This document shows positions 55,398-64,000 of a DNA stretch of 64,000 bases, one piece after another. How positions within the stretch are numbered: position 1 is the stretch's first letter; each line of letters opens with the position of its first letter. The stretch is from Prevotella sp. (lineage in GTDB: Bacteria > Bacteroidota > Bacteroidia > Bacteroidales > Bacteroidaceae): NCBI GenBank assembly GCA_017619755.1, contig JAFZRU010000014.1, forward strand, positions 1 through 64,000, read 5' to 3'. Made by a program: the position numbers and the translations under genes. The notes under the pieces were generated by a model, which was given only the letters and a program-made list of their open reading frames with translations, ran no database searches and had not been told where the DNA came from.

Positions 55398-56801
55398 ATG
55401 ACACTCATCATCGTCGCCATATTGCTCGTGAGCTTCGTGCTCATCGCCACCGAACAGTTGACTAACATCAACAAGGCTGCCGTGGCTATGTTCGCAGGTA
55501 CTTTGGGATGGGTGCTGTACATCTGTTACGGCACCGATTTCGTCATGAGGGAGCACCAAGGGGACTACGTTGATTTCCTCAACGGGGCTGTCGCCACAAG
55601 CACCGCCGTCAAGCTCTACATCGCACAAAACATCTTCCTTAAATACGTGGGAACGGCGGCTGAGATTGTGCTCTTTCTCCTCGCCACCATGACCATCGTC
55701 GAGATTCTCAACAACAATGGGTGCTTCGATTTCCTCACACCCATGGTCAGGACGCGAAAGAGCAGGAGGTTGCTCTGGTCCGTCTCGGCACTCACCTTTG
55801 TCATCTCGGCCAATCTCGACAACCTCACCACCACGGCCCTTATGCTCGTCGTCGTGCATAACCTGCTGTCGGGCAGGGGACTGCGCATCATTTACGGCAG
55901 TGCGGTGGTGGTGGCGGCCAATGCAGGAGGTGCTCTCACTGTCATTGGAGACCCCATCGGTGTCTTCCTGTGGAACAGGGGGGCCGTCACGGCGTCCAAC
56001 TTCTCCATGACGCTGCTCATACCTTGCATCCTCGCATGGGCCATACCCACCTGGCTCCTCGGTAGGAAACTACCCGAAAGGGTGGACATCGCTTGGAAGC
56101 AACTGCCCTACAGGGGCGATGACACCAACCTCAACGTGTGGCAGAGAATGTTGATGCTGTTCGTCGGAATAGGAGGGCTGTGGTTCATTCCCACCTTCCA
56201 CAACATCACCAAACTCAGCCCCTTCCTTGGCGCACTGTGCGTGCTGTCTGTCCTGTGGATTGTCAACGAACTCTTCAACCACCGCCTCATGAAAGTGGAG
56301 AAGATGATTGAGAGACGAATGCCGCAAACCATGCAGTACGGCGTCATACAAATGATGCTCTTCGTCATGGGACTGATGCTCGCTGTCGGCGTGGTGGAGG
56401 AGACGGGGGCCGTCAGATGGCTTGCACATCGCTGCGACACCTATGTGCACAACGTATGGGTGATGGGCGTCATTGCAGGATGCGTTAGCAGCGTGCTTGA
56501 CAATTTCGCCACCGCGCTCTCCTTCTGTTCCCTCTTCCCCGTCGCAGCTACCGACAGTCTGGCAGGGCAGGGGGGATATGCTGCGGAATTCGCCATGAAC
56601 GGCAATTACTGGAAGGTGGTGGCTTACTGCTCCGCCATCGCGGGAAACATCTTCGCCGTGGGCTCCATCAGCGGCGTGGTGCTGCTCAAGATGGAGAGGC
56701 TGCCGGTGATGTGGTACGTGAGAAACGTGGCGCCGAAGGCCTTGCTCGGCGCTGCTGTCGGAATGGCGGCACTGGCCGTCGTTGTCGCCACCATCGCGTG
56801 A
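55398..56801 (+). CDS. nhaD: NhaD-type Na+/H+ antiporter
   Basis: The product has 467 residues with about 12-13 hydrophobic spans. It belongs to the NhaD branch of the ion-transporter superfamily: INKAAVAMFAGTLGWVLY, LLATMTIVEILNNNGCFDFL, SANLDNLTTTALMLVVVHNL, GGALTVIGDPIGVFLWNRG, and the second inverted repeat VSSVLDNFATALSFCSLFPV. The two Asp-Asn-(Leu/Phe)-(Thr/Ala) re-entrant motifs are characteristic. It expels sodium in exchange for protons. It is a different family from the NhaC protein at 14.6-15.9 kb. It has its own promoter and ends 234 bases before the atp operon. Confidence 0.9.
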   Translation: MTLIIVAILLVSFVLIATEQLTNINKAAVAMFAGTLGWVLYICYGTDFVMREHQGDYVDFLNGAVATSTAVKLYIAQNIFLKYVGTAAEIVLFLLATMTIVEILNNNGCFDFLTPMVRTRKSRRLLWSVSALTFVISANLDNLTTTALMLVVVHNLLSGRGLRIIYGSAVVVAANAGGALTVIGDPIGVFLWNRGAVTASNFSMTLLIPCILAWAIPTWLLGRKLPERVDIAWKQLPYRGDDTNLNVWQRMLMLFVGIGGLWFIPTFHNITKLSPFLGALCVLSVLWIVNELFNHRLMKVEKMIERRMPQTMQYGVIQMMLFVMGLMLAVGVVEETGAVRWLAHRCDTYVHNVWVMGVIAGCVSSVLDNFATALSFCSLFPVAATDSLAGQGGYAAEFAMNGNYWKVVAYCSAIAGNIFAVGSISGVVLLKMERLPVMWYVRNVAPKALLGAAVGMAALAVVVATIA

Positions 56802-56923
56802 AAAAGGCTGAGTGAACAAAGAAACAATACCCTTCATCATGCCATTCACCATGGTGAGAATGAAGACTGTGGACGTTTTTTTCACTTATTTCAGCACAAC
56901 AATGTAAAAATGTGCGGCTTTTG

Positions 56924-56955
56924 CTTGCAAGTTGCCAAAAAAATGACTATTTTTG
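56924..56955 (+). promoter_or_regulatory. Promoter of the atp operon
   Basis: CTTG (56924-56927), 20 bases, TATTTTTG (56948-56955), giving a leader of about 75 bases to the atpD start. The rest of the gap from 56802 shows no gene. Confidence 0.65.
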
Positions 56956-57023
56956 CGCCGTCTCTACAAAGCACAACAACAAGGGAGCGCTTAGTACCGA
57001 TAACCGAAAATTTTAATATCTAA

Positions 57024-58562
<1,539 letters not shown>

Positions 58563-58568
58563 ACGACC

Positions 58569-58811
58569 ATGCTCAAACTCAGAATCGTTTCACCCGAAAA
58601 CGTGGCATACGACGGAGAGGCCGAAAGCGTCAAGGTGCCGGGAATACTCGGTAATTTCGAGATTCTCAACAACCACGCGCCCATCATCTCTGCATTGCAG
58701 AAGGGGGTGGTGGAATACCGGAACGCAGAGGGGAGCCACCAACTCGACATCAACGGTGGCTTCGTCGAGGTGCAGAAAAACACCGTCAGCCTGTGCGTGG
58801 AGGTGATATGA
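58569..58811 (+). CDS. atpC: ATP synthase F1 epsilon subunit
   Basis: The product has 80 residues: only the N-terminal beta-sandwich (LRIVSPENVAYDGEAESVKV, ILNNHAPIISALQKGVV, INGGFVEVQKNTVSL). The C-terminal two-helix inhibitory hairpin of other bacteria is missing, as is usual in Bacteroidota. It links the rotor stalk to the c-ring. Its stop overlaps the start of the next gene (ATGA). Confidence 0.92.
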   Translation: MLKLRIVSPENVAYDGEAESVKVPGILGNFEILNNHAPIISALQKGVVEYRNAEGSHQLDINGGFVEVQKNTVSLCVEVI

Positions 58812-59224
58812 GCAGAAGGGGCGGCGATATGCTGCACAAGGCATATTGGAAAAGCGCATTGTGGCTCACCGCAGGCATCACGCTGCTGGCACTCCTCGCC
58901 ATCAACACCTACTTCCTCAACGCCAAGGTGGAGCATCTCGTGGCAGGGGTGGCTTTCTCACTGCTCTCCGCTGCATGCTTCACAGGACTGCTCAAAAAGG
59001 TGACGGGGGAAAATGCCATGACCCTCACGCCGTTCCTCGTTTACGCCACGGCAAGGCTCCTTACGGCGGTGGCCGTCATCGGGGCATACATGGTCTTCAC
59101 GGGGCTTAGGGGCAGGGCGCTGCTGCCGTTCGTCTTGGTTTTCTCCACCTATTTCATCCTCCTCGACGCTTTGGATGCGTGGTTCATGATGAAGGCGGTG
59201 AGAGACATCAACCAACAGGCATGA
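58808..59224 (+). CDS. Small membrane protein X of the atp operon (AtpI/AtpQ-like position)
   Basis: From the ATG at 58808 overlapping the atpC stop the product has 138 residues. There are four hydrophobic spans: ALWLTAGITLLALLAINTYF, VEHLVAGVAFSLLSAACFTG, a span with YATARLLTAVAVIGAYMVF, and LLPFVLVFSTYFILLDALDA. The last two resemble the second half of protein Y that follows, including a basic residue at the head of the third span (ATAR). Size, topology and site fit an AtpI-type assembly factor. The order D-C-X-Y-B-E also recalls atpD-C-Q-R-B-E of the N-ATPases. Function is inferred. Confidence 0.55.
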   Translation: MSRRGGDMLHKAYWKSALWLTAGITLLALLAINTYFLNAKVEHLVAGVAFSLLSAACFTGLLKKVTGENAMTLTPFLVYATARLLTAVAVIGAYMVFTGLRGRALLPFVLVFSTYFILLDALDAWFMMKAVRDINQQA

Positions 59225-59499
59225 GCACTGCCGTCATCTTCGCCACAGTTCTGCTTTACACGCTGCTCACCGTGGCGTATATAAGGGGAATAAAAATGGT
59301 GGAGAGGCATGCGCCCGACAAAATGGTGGTGTTCCACTTCATCATGGTGGCCGTCAGGTTCGCTTTCACAGTCACTGCCGTGGGACTCTTCATGCTCTTC
59401 TCGCACGATAGGGAGCAGACCATGCGCTTTGCGGCGATGGTGCTCGTCCTCTACTTGGCCATGATGGTCGTAACGCTTATCTTTAAAATATTGAAATGA
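59221..59499 (+). CDS. Small membrane protein Y of the atp operon (AtpR-like position)
   Basis: From the ATG at 59221, overlapping the stop of X by 4 bases, the product has 92 residues in three hydrophobic spans (AVIFATVLLYTLLTVAYI, FIMVAVRFAFTVTAVGLFML, FAAMVLVLYLAMMVVTLIF). An Arg lies in the second span (VAVRF). It shares the pattern (A)xR...VxAVGxxMxFS...R...F...Y with X. It lies directly before atpB (1 base). A role in assembly of the c-ring or the a subunit is plausible from position and size only. Confidence 0.55.
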   Translation: MSTAVIFATVLLYTLLTVAYIRGIKMVERHAPDKMVVFHFIMVAVRFAFTVTAVGLFMLFSHDREQTMRFAAMVLVLYLAMMVVTLIFKILK

Positions 59500-59500
59500 A

Positions 59501-60577
59501 ATGAAATACATCAAAAATCTGCTGTGCTTCGCATTGTTGCTGTGGGTGGCGGTGCCGGCCATGGCTGCCGAGAAGGAGGGCGAAAGCCTCGACATCTCGC
59601 ACATCGTCTTGGAGCACATCAAGGACTCCTATGAATGGCATGTCACCGACATCGGCGACAAGGCGGTGGTCATACACCTCCCTGTCATCGTCCACAGCTC
59701 TACTGGATGGCATGTCTTCTGTAGTTCCAAGTTTGAGCACCATCCCGACGCCAACGGATACCGCATGGGACCCTACAACCTCGCCATTCCCACAGAGGGT
59801 GACCATGCAGGGAAAATTGTGGAACTCACCGCAGAGGGGGAGAAGAGGCCGCTCGACATCTCCATCACGAAGACCGTGGCGACGATGTTCATCAGCGTCA
59901 TCGTCCTGCTGCTGTGCATCCTCATCCCGGCAAGATGGTATCGCAAGCACAAGGCAAGCGACCAGGCACCGGGCGGATTCACCGGCTTCATCGAGATGCT
60001 CGTCATGTATGTGGTGGATGAAATCATCAAGCCCGGAGTTGGGAAGGGGTATGAGAAATACTGCCCTTACCTTCTCACATGCTTCTTCTTCATCTTCACT
60101 TGCAACATCATGGGACTCATACCTTTCCCACCGGGAGGAGGAAACATCACCGGCAACATCGCCATTACCTTCTTCCTCGCCTTCTGCACCTTCGTCATCG
60201 TGCAGTTCAGTGGAAACAAGCACTATTGGAAGGACATCTTCTGGCCTGACGTGCCACTCGCACTCAAGGCTTTCCCGCTCATTCCCGCCATTGAGTTCGT
60301 CGGAATTTTCACCAAGCCGTTCGCGTTGATGATTCGTCTCTTCGCCAACATCATGGCAGGGCACGCCATCGCCATCTCGCTCGTCTGCATCATCTTCCTC
60401 GTGGCGGCTAAGCCCGTGGGTGTCTTCCTCGGGATGAGTACCGTTAGCGTCATCATGAGCGTCTTCATGTCCACCCTCGAGGTGTTGGTATGCTTCATCC
60501 AGGCCATGGTCTTCACCATGCTCAGCGCCATCTTCATCGGACTGGCCCGCCATGTCCCGGAGGAGGAGCACGCATAG
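59501..60577 (+). CDS. atpB: ATP synthase Fo a subunit, with signal peptide and periplasmic extension
   Basis: The product has 358 residues (E. coli 271). A signal-like stretch (LLCFALLLWVAVPAMA) and a hydrophilic extension of about 100 residues come before the first membrane helix (TVATMFISVIVLLLCILI). The conserved proton-channel parts follow: TCNIMGLIPFPPG, and the essential Arg in RLFANIMAGHAIAISLVCII. Such an N-terminal extension is common in Bacteroidota. It ends 7 bases before the tandem array that separates it from atpE. Confidence 0.95.
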   Translation: MKYIKNLLCFALLLWVAVPAMAAEKEGESLDISHIVLEHIKDSYEWHVTDIGDKAVVIHLPVIVHSSTGWHVFCSSKFEHHPDANGYRMGPYNLAIPTEGDHAGKIVELTAEGEKRPLDISITKTVATMFISVIVLLLCILIPARWYRKHKASDQAPGGFTGFIEMLVMYVVDEIIKPGVGKGYEKYCPYLLTCFFFIFTCNIMGLIPFPPGGGNITGNIAITFFLAFCTFVIVQFSGNKHYWKDIFWPDVPLALKAFPLIPAIEFVGIFTKPFALMIRLFANIMAGHAIAISLVCIIFLVAAKPVGVFLGMSTVSVIMSVFMSTLEVLVCFIQAMVFTMLSAIFIGLARHVPEEEHA

Positions 60578-60584
60578 CCTCCCC

Positions 60585-60665
60585 TCCCTATAGTTCCTAT
60601 AGCTCCTATAGCTCCTATAGCTCCTATAGTTCCTATAGCCCCTATAGCTCCTATATCTCCTATAT
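60585..60665. repeat. 9-bp tandem array between atpB and atpE, nine units (CTCCTATAG type)
   Basis: Nine units, of which seven end in CTATAG (TCC, TTC, CTC, CTC, CTC, TTC, CCC before it) and the last two in CTATAT. It is the longest array in the window. It lies within one operon, 8 bases after the atpB stop and 51 before the atpE start. Confidence 0.9.
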
Positions 60666-60704
60666 TTTAGAGAAATTTAATCACAATCAATATCAACAAC
60701 TTAA

Positions 60705-60956
<252 letters not shown>

Positions 60957-61002
60957 AAAGACGATAACTTTTCTTTGAACATCTCATTTTTAGTTCAGAC
61001 CT

Positions 61003-61509
61003 ATGGATTTATTGATTCCGAGTAGTGGCTTGCTCTTCTGGATGACCATCACCTTTTTCGTCGTGCTGTTCATCTTGTGGAAGTGGGGCTTTCCTGCCAT
61101 CACTGGCATGGTGAAGGAAAGAAAGGCTTTCATAGACGACAGTCTCAGAAAGGCGCATGAGGCCAACGACAGGCTTGCCAACATACAACAAGAAGGTGAA
61201 TCCATCCTGCAAGAGGCGCGCACGGAGCAGGCCCGCATCCTCAAGGATGCCGCCGACACACGCGACGCCATCGTGGGCAAGGCACAGGACAAGGCGAAGG
61301 CCGACGGAGCACGCATCATTCAAGAGGCGAAGGCCGAGGCCGAAAGTGAAAGGCAGAGCGCCATCAGCGACATCAGGGCGCAAGTGGCACAACTTTCCGT
61401 CAAAATCGCCGAGAAAGTGCTGCGCGAAAAGCTATCGACCGACAAAGCGCAGATGGATTTCATTGACCGACTGCTCGACGAGGTGGCTTTGGACAACGCT
61501 AAGAAGTGA
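61003..61509 (+). CDS. atpF: ATP synthase Fo b subunit
   Basis: The product has 168 residues. One membrane span near the start (LLFWMTITFFVVLFILWKWG) is followed by a long charged helix (ALA/GLU/LYS-rich, for example DKAKADGARIIQEAKAEAES), as in the stator stalk. It starts 46 bases after atpE. Its stop overlaps an alternative GTG start for atpH by 4 bases (GTGA). Confidence 0.94.
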   Translation: MDLLIPSSGLLFWMTITFFVVLFILWKWGFPAITGMVKERKAFIDDSLRKAHEANDRLANIQQEGESILQEARTEQARILKDAADTRDAIVGKAQDKAKADGARIIQEAKAEAESERQSAISDIRAQVAQLSVKIAEKVLREKLSTDKAQMDFIDRLLDEVALDNAKK

Positions 61510-61514
61510 GCGAT

Positions 61515-62051
61515 ATGGAAACAGGAGTCATTGCCGTAAGGTATGCCAGGGCGTTGCTCAAAAGCGCCACGCAGGCCAAAATCGAGAAACAGGTGTACCA
61601 GGAGATGAGCACGCTCGTGCAAAGCTTCATCAAGGTGCCGGAACTCAGATTCACCATCGACAACCCCATGCTCGAAAAGGACAAGAAGGGAACACTGCTG
61701 AAAACCGCCTGCGGGGGAGGTGTGTCCCAACTCACTGAGAGGTTCATCAACCTCGTCCTTCAAGAGGACAGGGAGAGCGCCATCCATTTCATGGCTGCCT
61801 CCTACACCACGCTCTACAGAAAGCAGAACAACATCACTATGGGCAGGCTCATCACCGCTGTACCAGTCACCACGGCCATCGAGAAAAAGATGAGGCAGAA
61901 GGTGGAGAGCAGAACTAACGGCACTGTGGAGTTTCAGACCGAGGTCAACCCCGAAATCATCGGGGGATACATCCTCGAGTACGACACGTACAGGCTCGAC
62001 GCCAGCATACAGAACCAGCTGCGCGCCATCCTGACACAGTTATCCAAGTAA
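61515..62051 (+). CDS. atpH: ATP synthase F1 delta subunit
   Basis: From the ATG at 61515 the product has 178 residues. A GTG at 61506 overlapping the atpF stop is in frame; the ATG gives METGVIAVRYARALL, the normal start for this phylum. The N-terminal helical domain and the C-terminal part (ITAVPVTTAIEKKMRQKVES, PEIIGGYILEYDTYRLDASI) are complete. It joins the stator to the top of F1. A gap of 74 bases follows before atpA. Confidence 0.93.
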   Translation: METGVIAVRYARALLKSATQAKIEKQVYQEMSTLVQSFIKVPELRFTIDNPMLEKDKKGTLLKTACGGGVSQLTERFINLVLQEDRESAIHFMAASYTTLYRKQNNITMGRLITAVPVTTAIEKKMRQKVESRTNGTVEFQTEVNPEIIGGYILEYDTYRLDASIQNQLRAILTQLSK

Positions 62052-62125
62052 TCACCATGCCGGCGGATGAGCACAGACACACTGGCTCTACGCCAACTTA
62101 ACTAACGTAAACCGAAGAACGAAAA

Positions 62126-63712
62126 ATGTCTGACAAAATAAAACCAAGCGAAGTGTCAGAGGTGCTGATGCAGCAACTAAGGGGCATCAGCAACAATGAG
62201 AAATTCGACGAGGTGGGGACGGTGCTCGAGGTGAGCGACGGCGTGGCGCGAATCTACGGACTCAGAAACGCGGAGGCCAACGAGCTCCTCGAATTTGAGA
62301 ACGGGACCATGGCCATCGTCATGAACCTCGAGGAGGACAACGTCGGATGCGTCCTCCTCGGCACCACCTCCGGCATCAAGGAGGGAATGGTGGCCAAGAG
62401 AACAAGGCGCATCGCTTCCATTCGCGTCAACGACAACATGCTCGGACGCGTCATCAACCCGCTCGGACAGGCCATCGACGGAAAGGGCGACATCGACCTC
62501 TCCAACGCCTACGAGATGCCTCTTGACAGAAAGGCGCCGGGCGTCATCTTCCGTCAGCCCGTCAAGGAGCCGTTACAGACCGGCCTCAAGGCCGTGGACT
62601 CCATGATTCCCATCGGAAGAGGACAACGTGAGCTTATCATCGGCGACAGGCAGACGGGAAAGACCGCCATCGCCGTCGATACCATCATCAACCAGAAGAG
62701 CTTCTACGAGGCGGGGAAACCTGTCTATTGCATCTATGTGGCCATCGGGCAGAAGGCCTCCACCGTGGCGGCGCTGGTCCAGAACCTCAAGGAGCATGGC
62801 GCCATGCCCTACACCATCATCGTCTCCGCTACGGCTGCCGACCCGGCCGCCATGCAGTATTATGCTCCCTTCGCAGGAGCCGCCGTCGGCGAGTACTTCA
62901 GGGACAGGGGCGAGTCGGCGCTCGTCGTCTATGACGACCTCTCCAAGCAGGCCGTGGCCTACCGCGAGGTGTCGCTTATCCTCCGCAGACCGTCAGGACG
63001 CGAGGCTTATCCGGGCGACGTCTTTTACCTCCACAGCCGCTTGCTCGAAAGGGCGGCGCGCATCAACGACCAGCAGGAAGTGGCGGAGAAGATGAACGAC
63101 CTGCCGGAGTGCATGAAGGGACATGTCAAGGGTGGCGGCTCGCTCACCGCACTGCCCATCATCGAGACCCAGGCGGGTGACGTGTCGGCATACATCCCCA
63201 CCAACGTCATCTCCATCACCGATGGACAGATTTACCTCGAAAGCGACCTCTTCAACCAAGGCTTCCGACCCGCCATCAACGTGGGTATCTCCGTGAGCCG
63301 TGTGGGTGGTTCGGCGCAGATCAAGAGTATGAAGAAGGTGGCGGGAACGCTCAAAATCGACATGGCGCAGTACAGGGAGCTGGAGGCTTTCTCCAAGTTC
63401 TCCAGCGACATGGACGCCGTCACGGCCATGACACTCGACAGGGGTAGGAAGAACAACCAACTCCTCATCCAACCGCAGTACAGCCCCATGCCCGTGGGCG
63501 AGCAAATCGCCATCCTCTATTGCGGAACACGCGGACTGATGCACGACGTGCCGGTGACGGAGGTGAGAAGGTGCCAGGACCTCTTCCTCGAGAAAATGAG
63601 GTCCAGCCAGCAAAAGGCCATCGACACGCTTGGCAGCGGTGTCATCGATGACGAGACAATGAAAGTCATCGAAAACACCATGGCCGACATCGCAGCACAA
63701 TTCAAGCAGTAA
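62126..63712 (+). CDS. atpA: ATP synthase F1 alpha subunit
   Basis: The product has 528 residues. The P-loop is [19 protein letters not shown], the beta-barrel starts [17 protein letters not shown], and [31 protein letters not shown] and the alpha-type Arg finger ([20 protein letters not shown]) are present. It forms non-catalytic sites in the F1 hexamer. It is followed by atpG after 6 bases. Confidence 0.98.
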   Translation: MSDKIKPSEVSEVLMQQLRGISNNEKFDEVGTVLEVSDGVARIYGLRNAEANELLEFENGTMAIVMNLEEDNVGCVLLGTTSGIKEGMVAKRTRRIASIRVNDNMLGRVINPLGQAIDGKGDIDLSNAYEMPLDRKAPGVIFRQPVKEPLQTGLKAVDSMIPIGRGQRELIIGDRQTGKTAIAVDTIINQKSFYEAGKPVYCIYVAIGQKASTVAALVQNLKEHGAMPYTIIVSATAADPAAMQYYAPFAGAAVGEYFRDRGESALVVYDDLSKQAVAYREVSLILRRPSGREAYPGDVFYLHSRLLERAARINDQQEVAEKMNDLPECMKGHVKGGGSLTALPIIETQAGDVSAYIPTNVISITDGQIYLESDLFNQGFRPAINVGISVSRVGGSAQIKSMKKVAGTLKIDMAQYRELEAFSKFSSDMDAVTAMTLDRGRKNNQLLIQPQYSPMPVGEQIAILYCGTRGLMHDVPVTEVRRCQDLFLEKMRSSQQKAIDTLGSGVIDDETMKVIENTMADIAAQFKQ

Positions 63713-63718
63713 CAGCCT

Positions 63719-64000
63719 ATGCCATCGCTCAAGGAGATAAAAAACCGCATCACATCTGTCAATAGCACGCGAAAGATTACAAGTGCCATGAAGATGGTGG
63801 CGTCGTCGAAACTGCACCACGCACAGGTGCAGATTGAGAAGATGCTGCCATACGAGAACATGCTGGAGCATATCCTCAAAACCTTCCTCGCTTCCGACGC
63901 GGAAGCCAACACCATCTATGAGATACCAAGGGAGGTGAAAAGGGTGGCACTCGTCGTCTTCGCGTCCAACAGCAGCTTGTGCGGAGGATTCAATTCCAAC
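63719..64000 (+). CDS. atpG: ATP synthase F1 gamma subunit, 3' end off the window
   Basis: The first 94 codons are present. The N-terminal rotor helix MPSLKEIKNRITSVNSTRKI, then TSAMKMVASSKLHHAQ, and the start of the Rossmann-like part VALVVFASNSSLCGGFNSN are typical. It continues beyond the right edge. It begins 6 bases after atpA and is the last gene of the operon seen here. Confidence 0.95.
   Translation, partial: MPSLKEIKNRITSVNSTRKITSAMKMVASSKLHHAQVQIEKMLPYENMLEHILKTFLASDAEANTIYEIPREVKRVALVVFASNSSLCGGFNSN

Noticed and set aside
60585-60665. The tandem arrays as CRISPR.
   Set aside because: The unit is 9 bp with 3-bp variable parts; there are no spacers of 25-40 bp and no cas genes.

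Overview
The window looks like a chromosome segment from a Bacteroidales bacterium, most probably of the Prevotella group. Several signs point there. Many genes are preceded by Bacteroidota-type promoters (TTTG, 19-21 bases, TAnnTTTG). There are type IX secretion (T9SS) C-terminal signals and a BspA-like leucine-rich-repeat protein. Families typical of the phylum occur (DUF3244-like, DUF4348, DUF5020, AAA-ATPase-like/PDDEXK). The ATP synthase operon begins with atpD-atpC. No rRNA, tRNA, CRISPR array, prophage or intact insertion sequence was seen.

Left part (1-13.7 kb) is accessory in character and mostly on the minus strand. It holds the 5' two-thirds or so of a SpvB/TcdB-like, FG-GAP-rich, probably RHS-type exported protein. 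Behind its promoter side lies a small T9SS-tailed protein. Next come a DUF3244-like secreted peptide, a membrane TPR regulator, and an in-frame-deleted AAA/PDDEXK protein whose promoter sits in a repeat-rich 555-bp spacer. Then follow a small membrane protein, a large BspA-like adhesin with a dockerin-like end, a cupin, a zinc-ribbon membrane protein with a long serine-rich tail, and a GH25 lysozyme.

13.7-22.2 kb is a small pectin-linked locus: LacI regulator, altronate dehydratase, NhaC antiporter, a hypothetical protein, and a large GH43 arabinanase-like enzyme with LamG and dockerin-like parts. 22.5-26.2 kb has a D-lactate dehydrogenase, an unknown secreted protein and pheS.

26.3-37.9 kb is a long co-directional run: DUF4348 lipoprotein, murB, metallo-hydrolase, VanZ-like protein, CbbX/SpoVK-like AAA protein, DUF5020 outer membrane protein, an asymmetric heterodimeric ABC exporter, ligA and a B3/B4 protein. 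37.9-51 kb carries a secreted GH2 beta-galactosidase, sbcD-sbcC, hisB, a membrane protein, a TrmH-type methyltransferase, a coiled-coil protein, a 163-bp MITE-like element, and an overlapping lysozyme-amidase pair. 51.2-56.8 kb has a GH5 lipoprotein, an exported nitroreductase, TetR-fabG-rluA, and a NhaD-type antiporter.

57.0-64.0 kb is the F1Fo ATP synthase operon atpD-C-x-y-B-E-F-H-A-G. Two small, apparently related membrane proteins lie between atpC and atpB, and atpG is cut by the right edge. The most unusual non-coding signals are palindromic 9-bp tandem arrays built on CTATAG (after ligA, in the lacZ leader, and between atpB and atpE), the MITE-like multi-hairpin element, and a 72-bp direct repeat pair at 6.5 kb.
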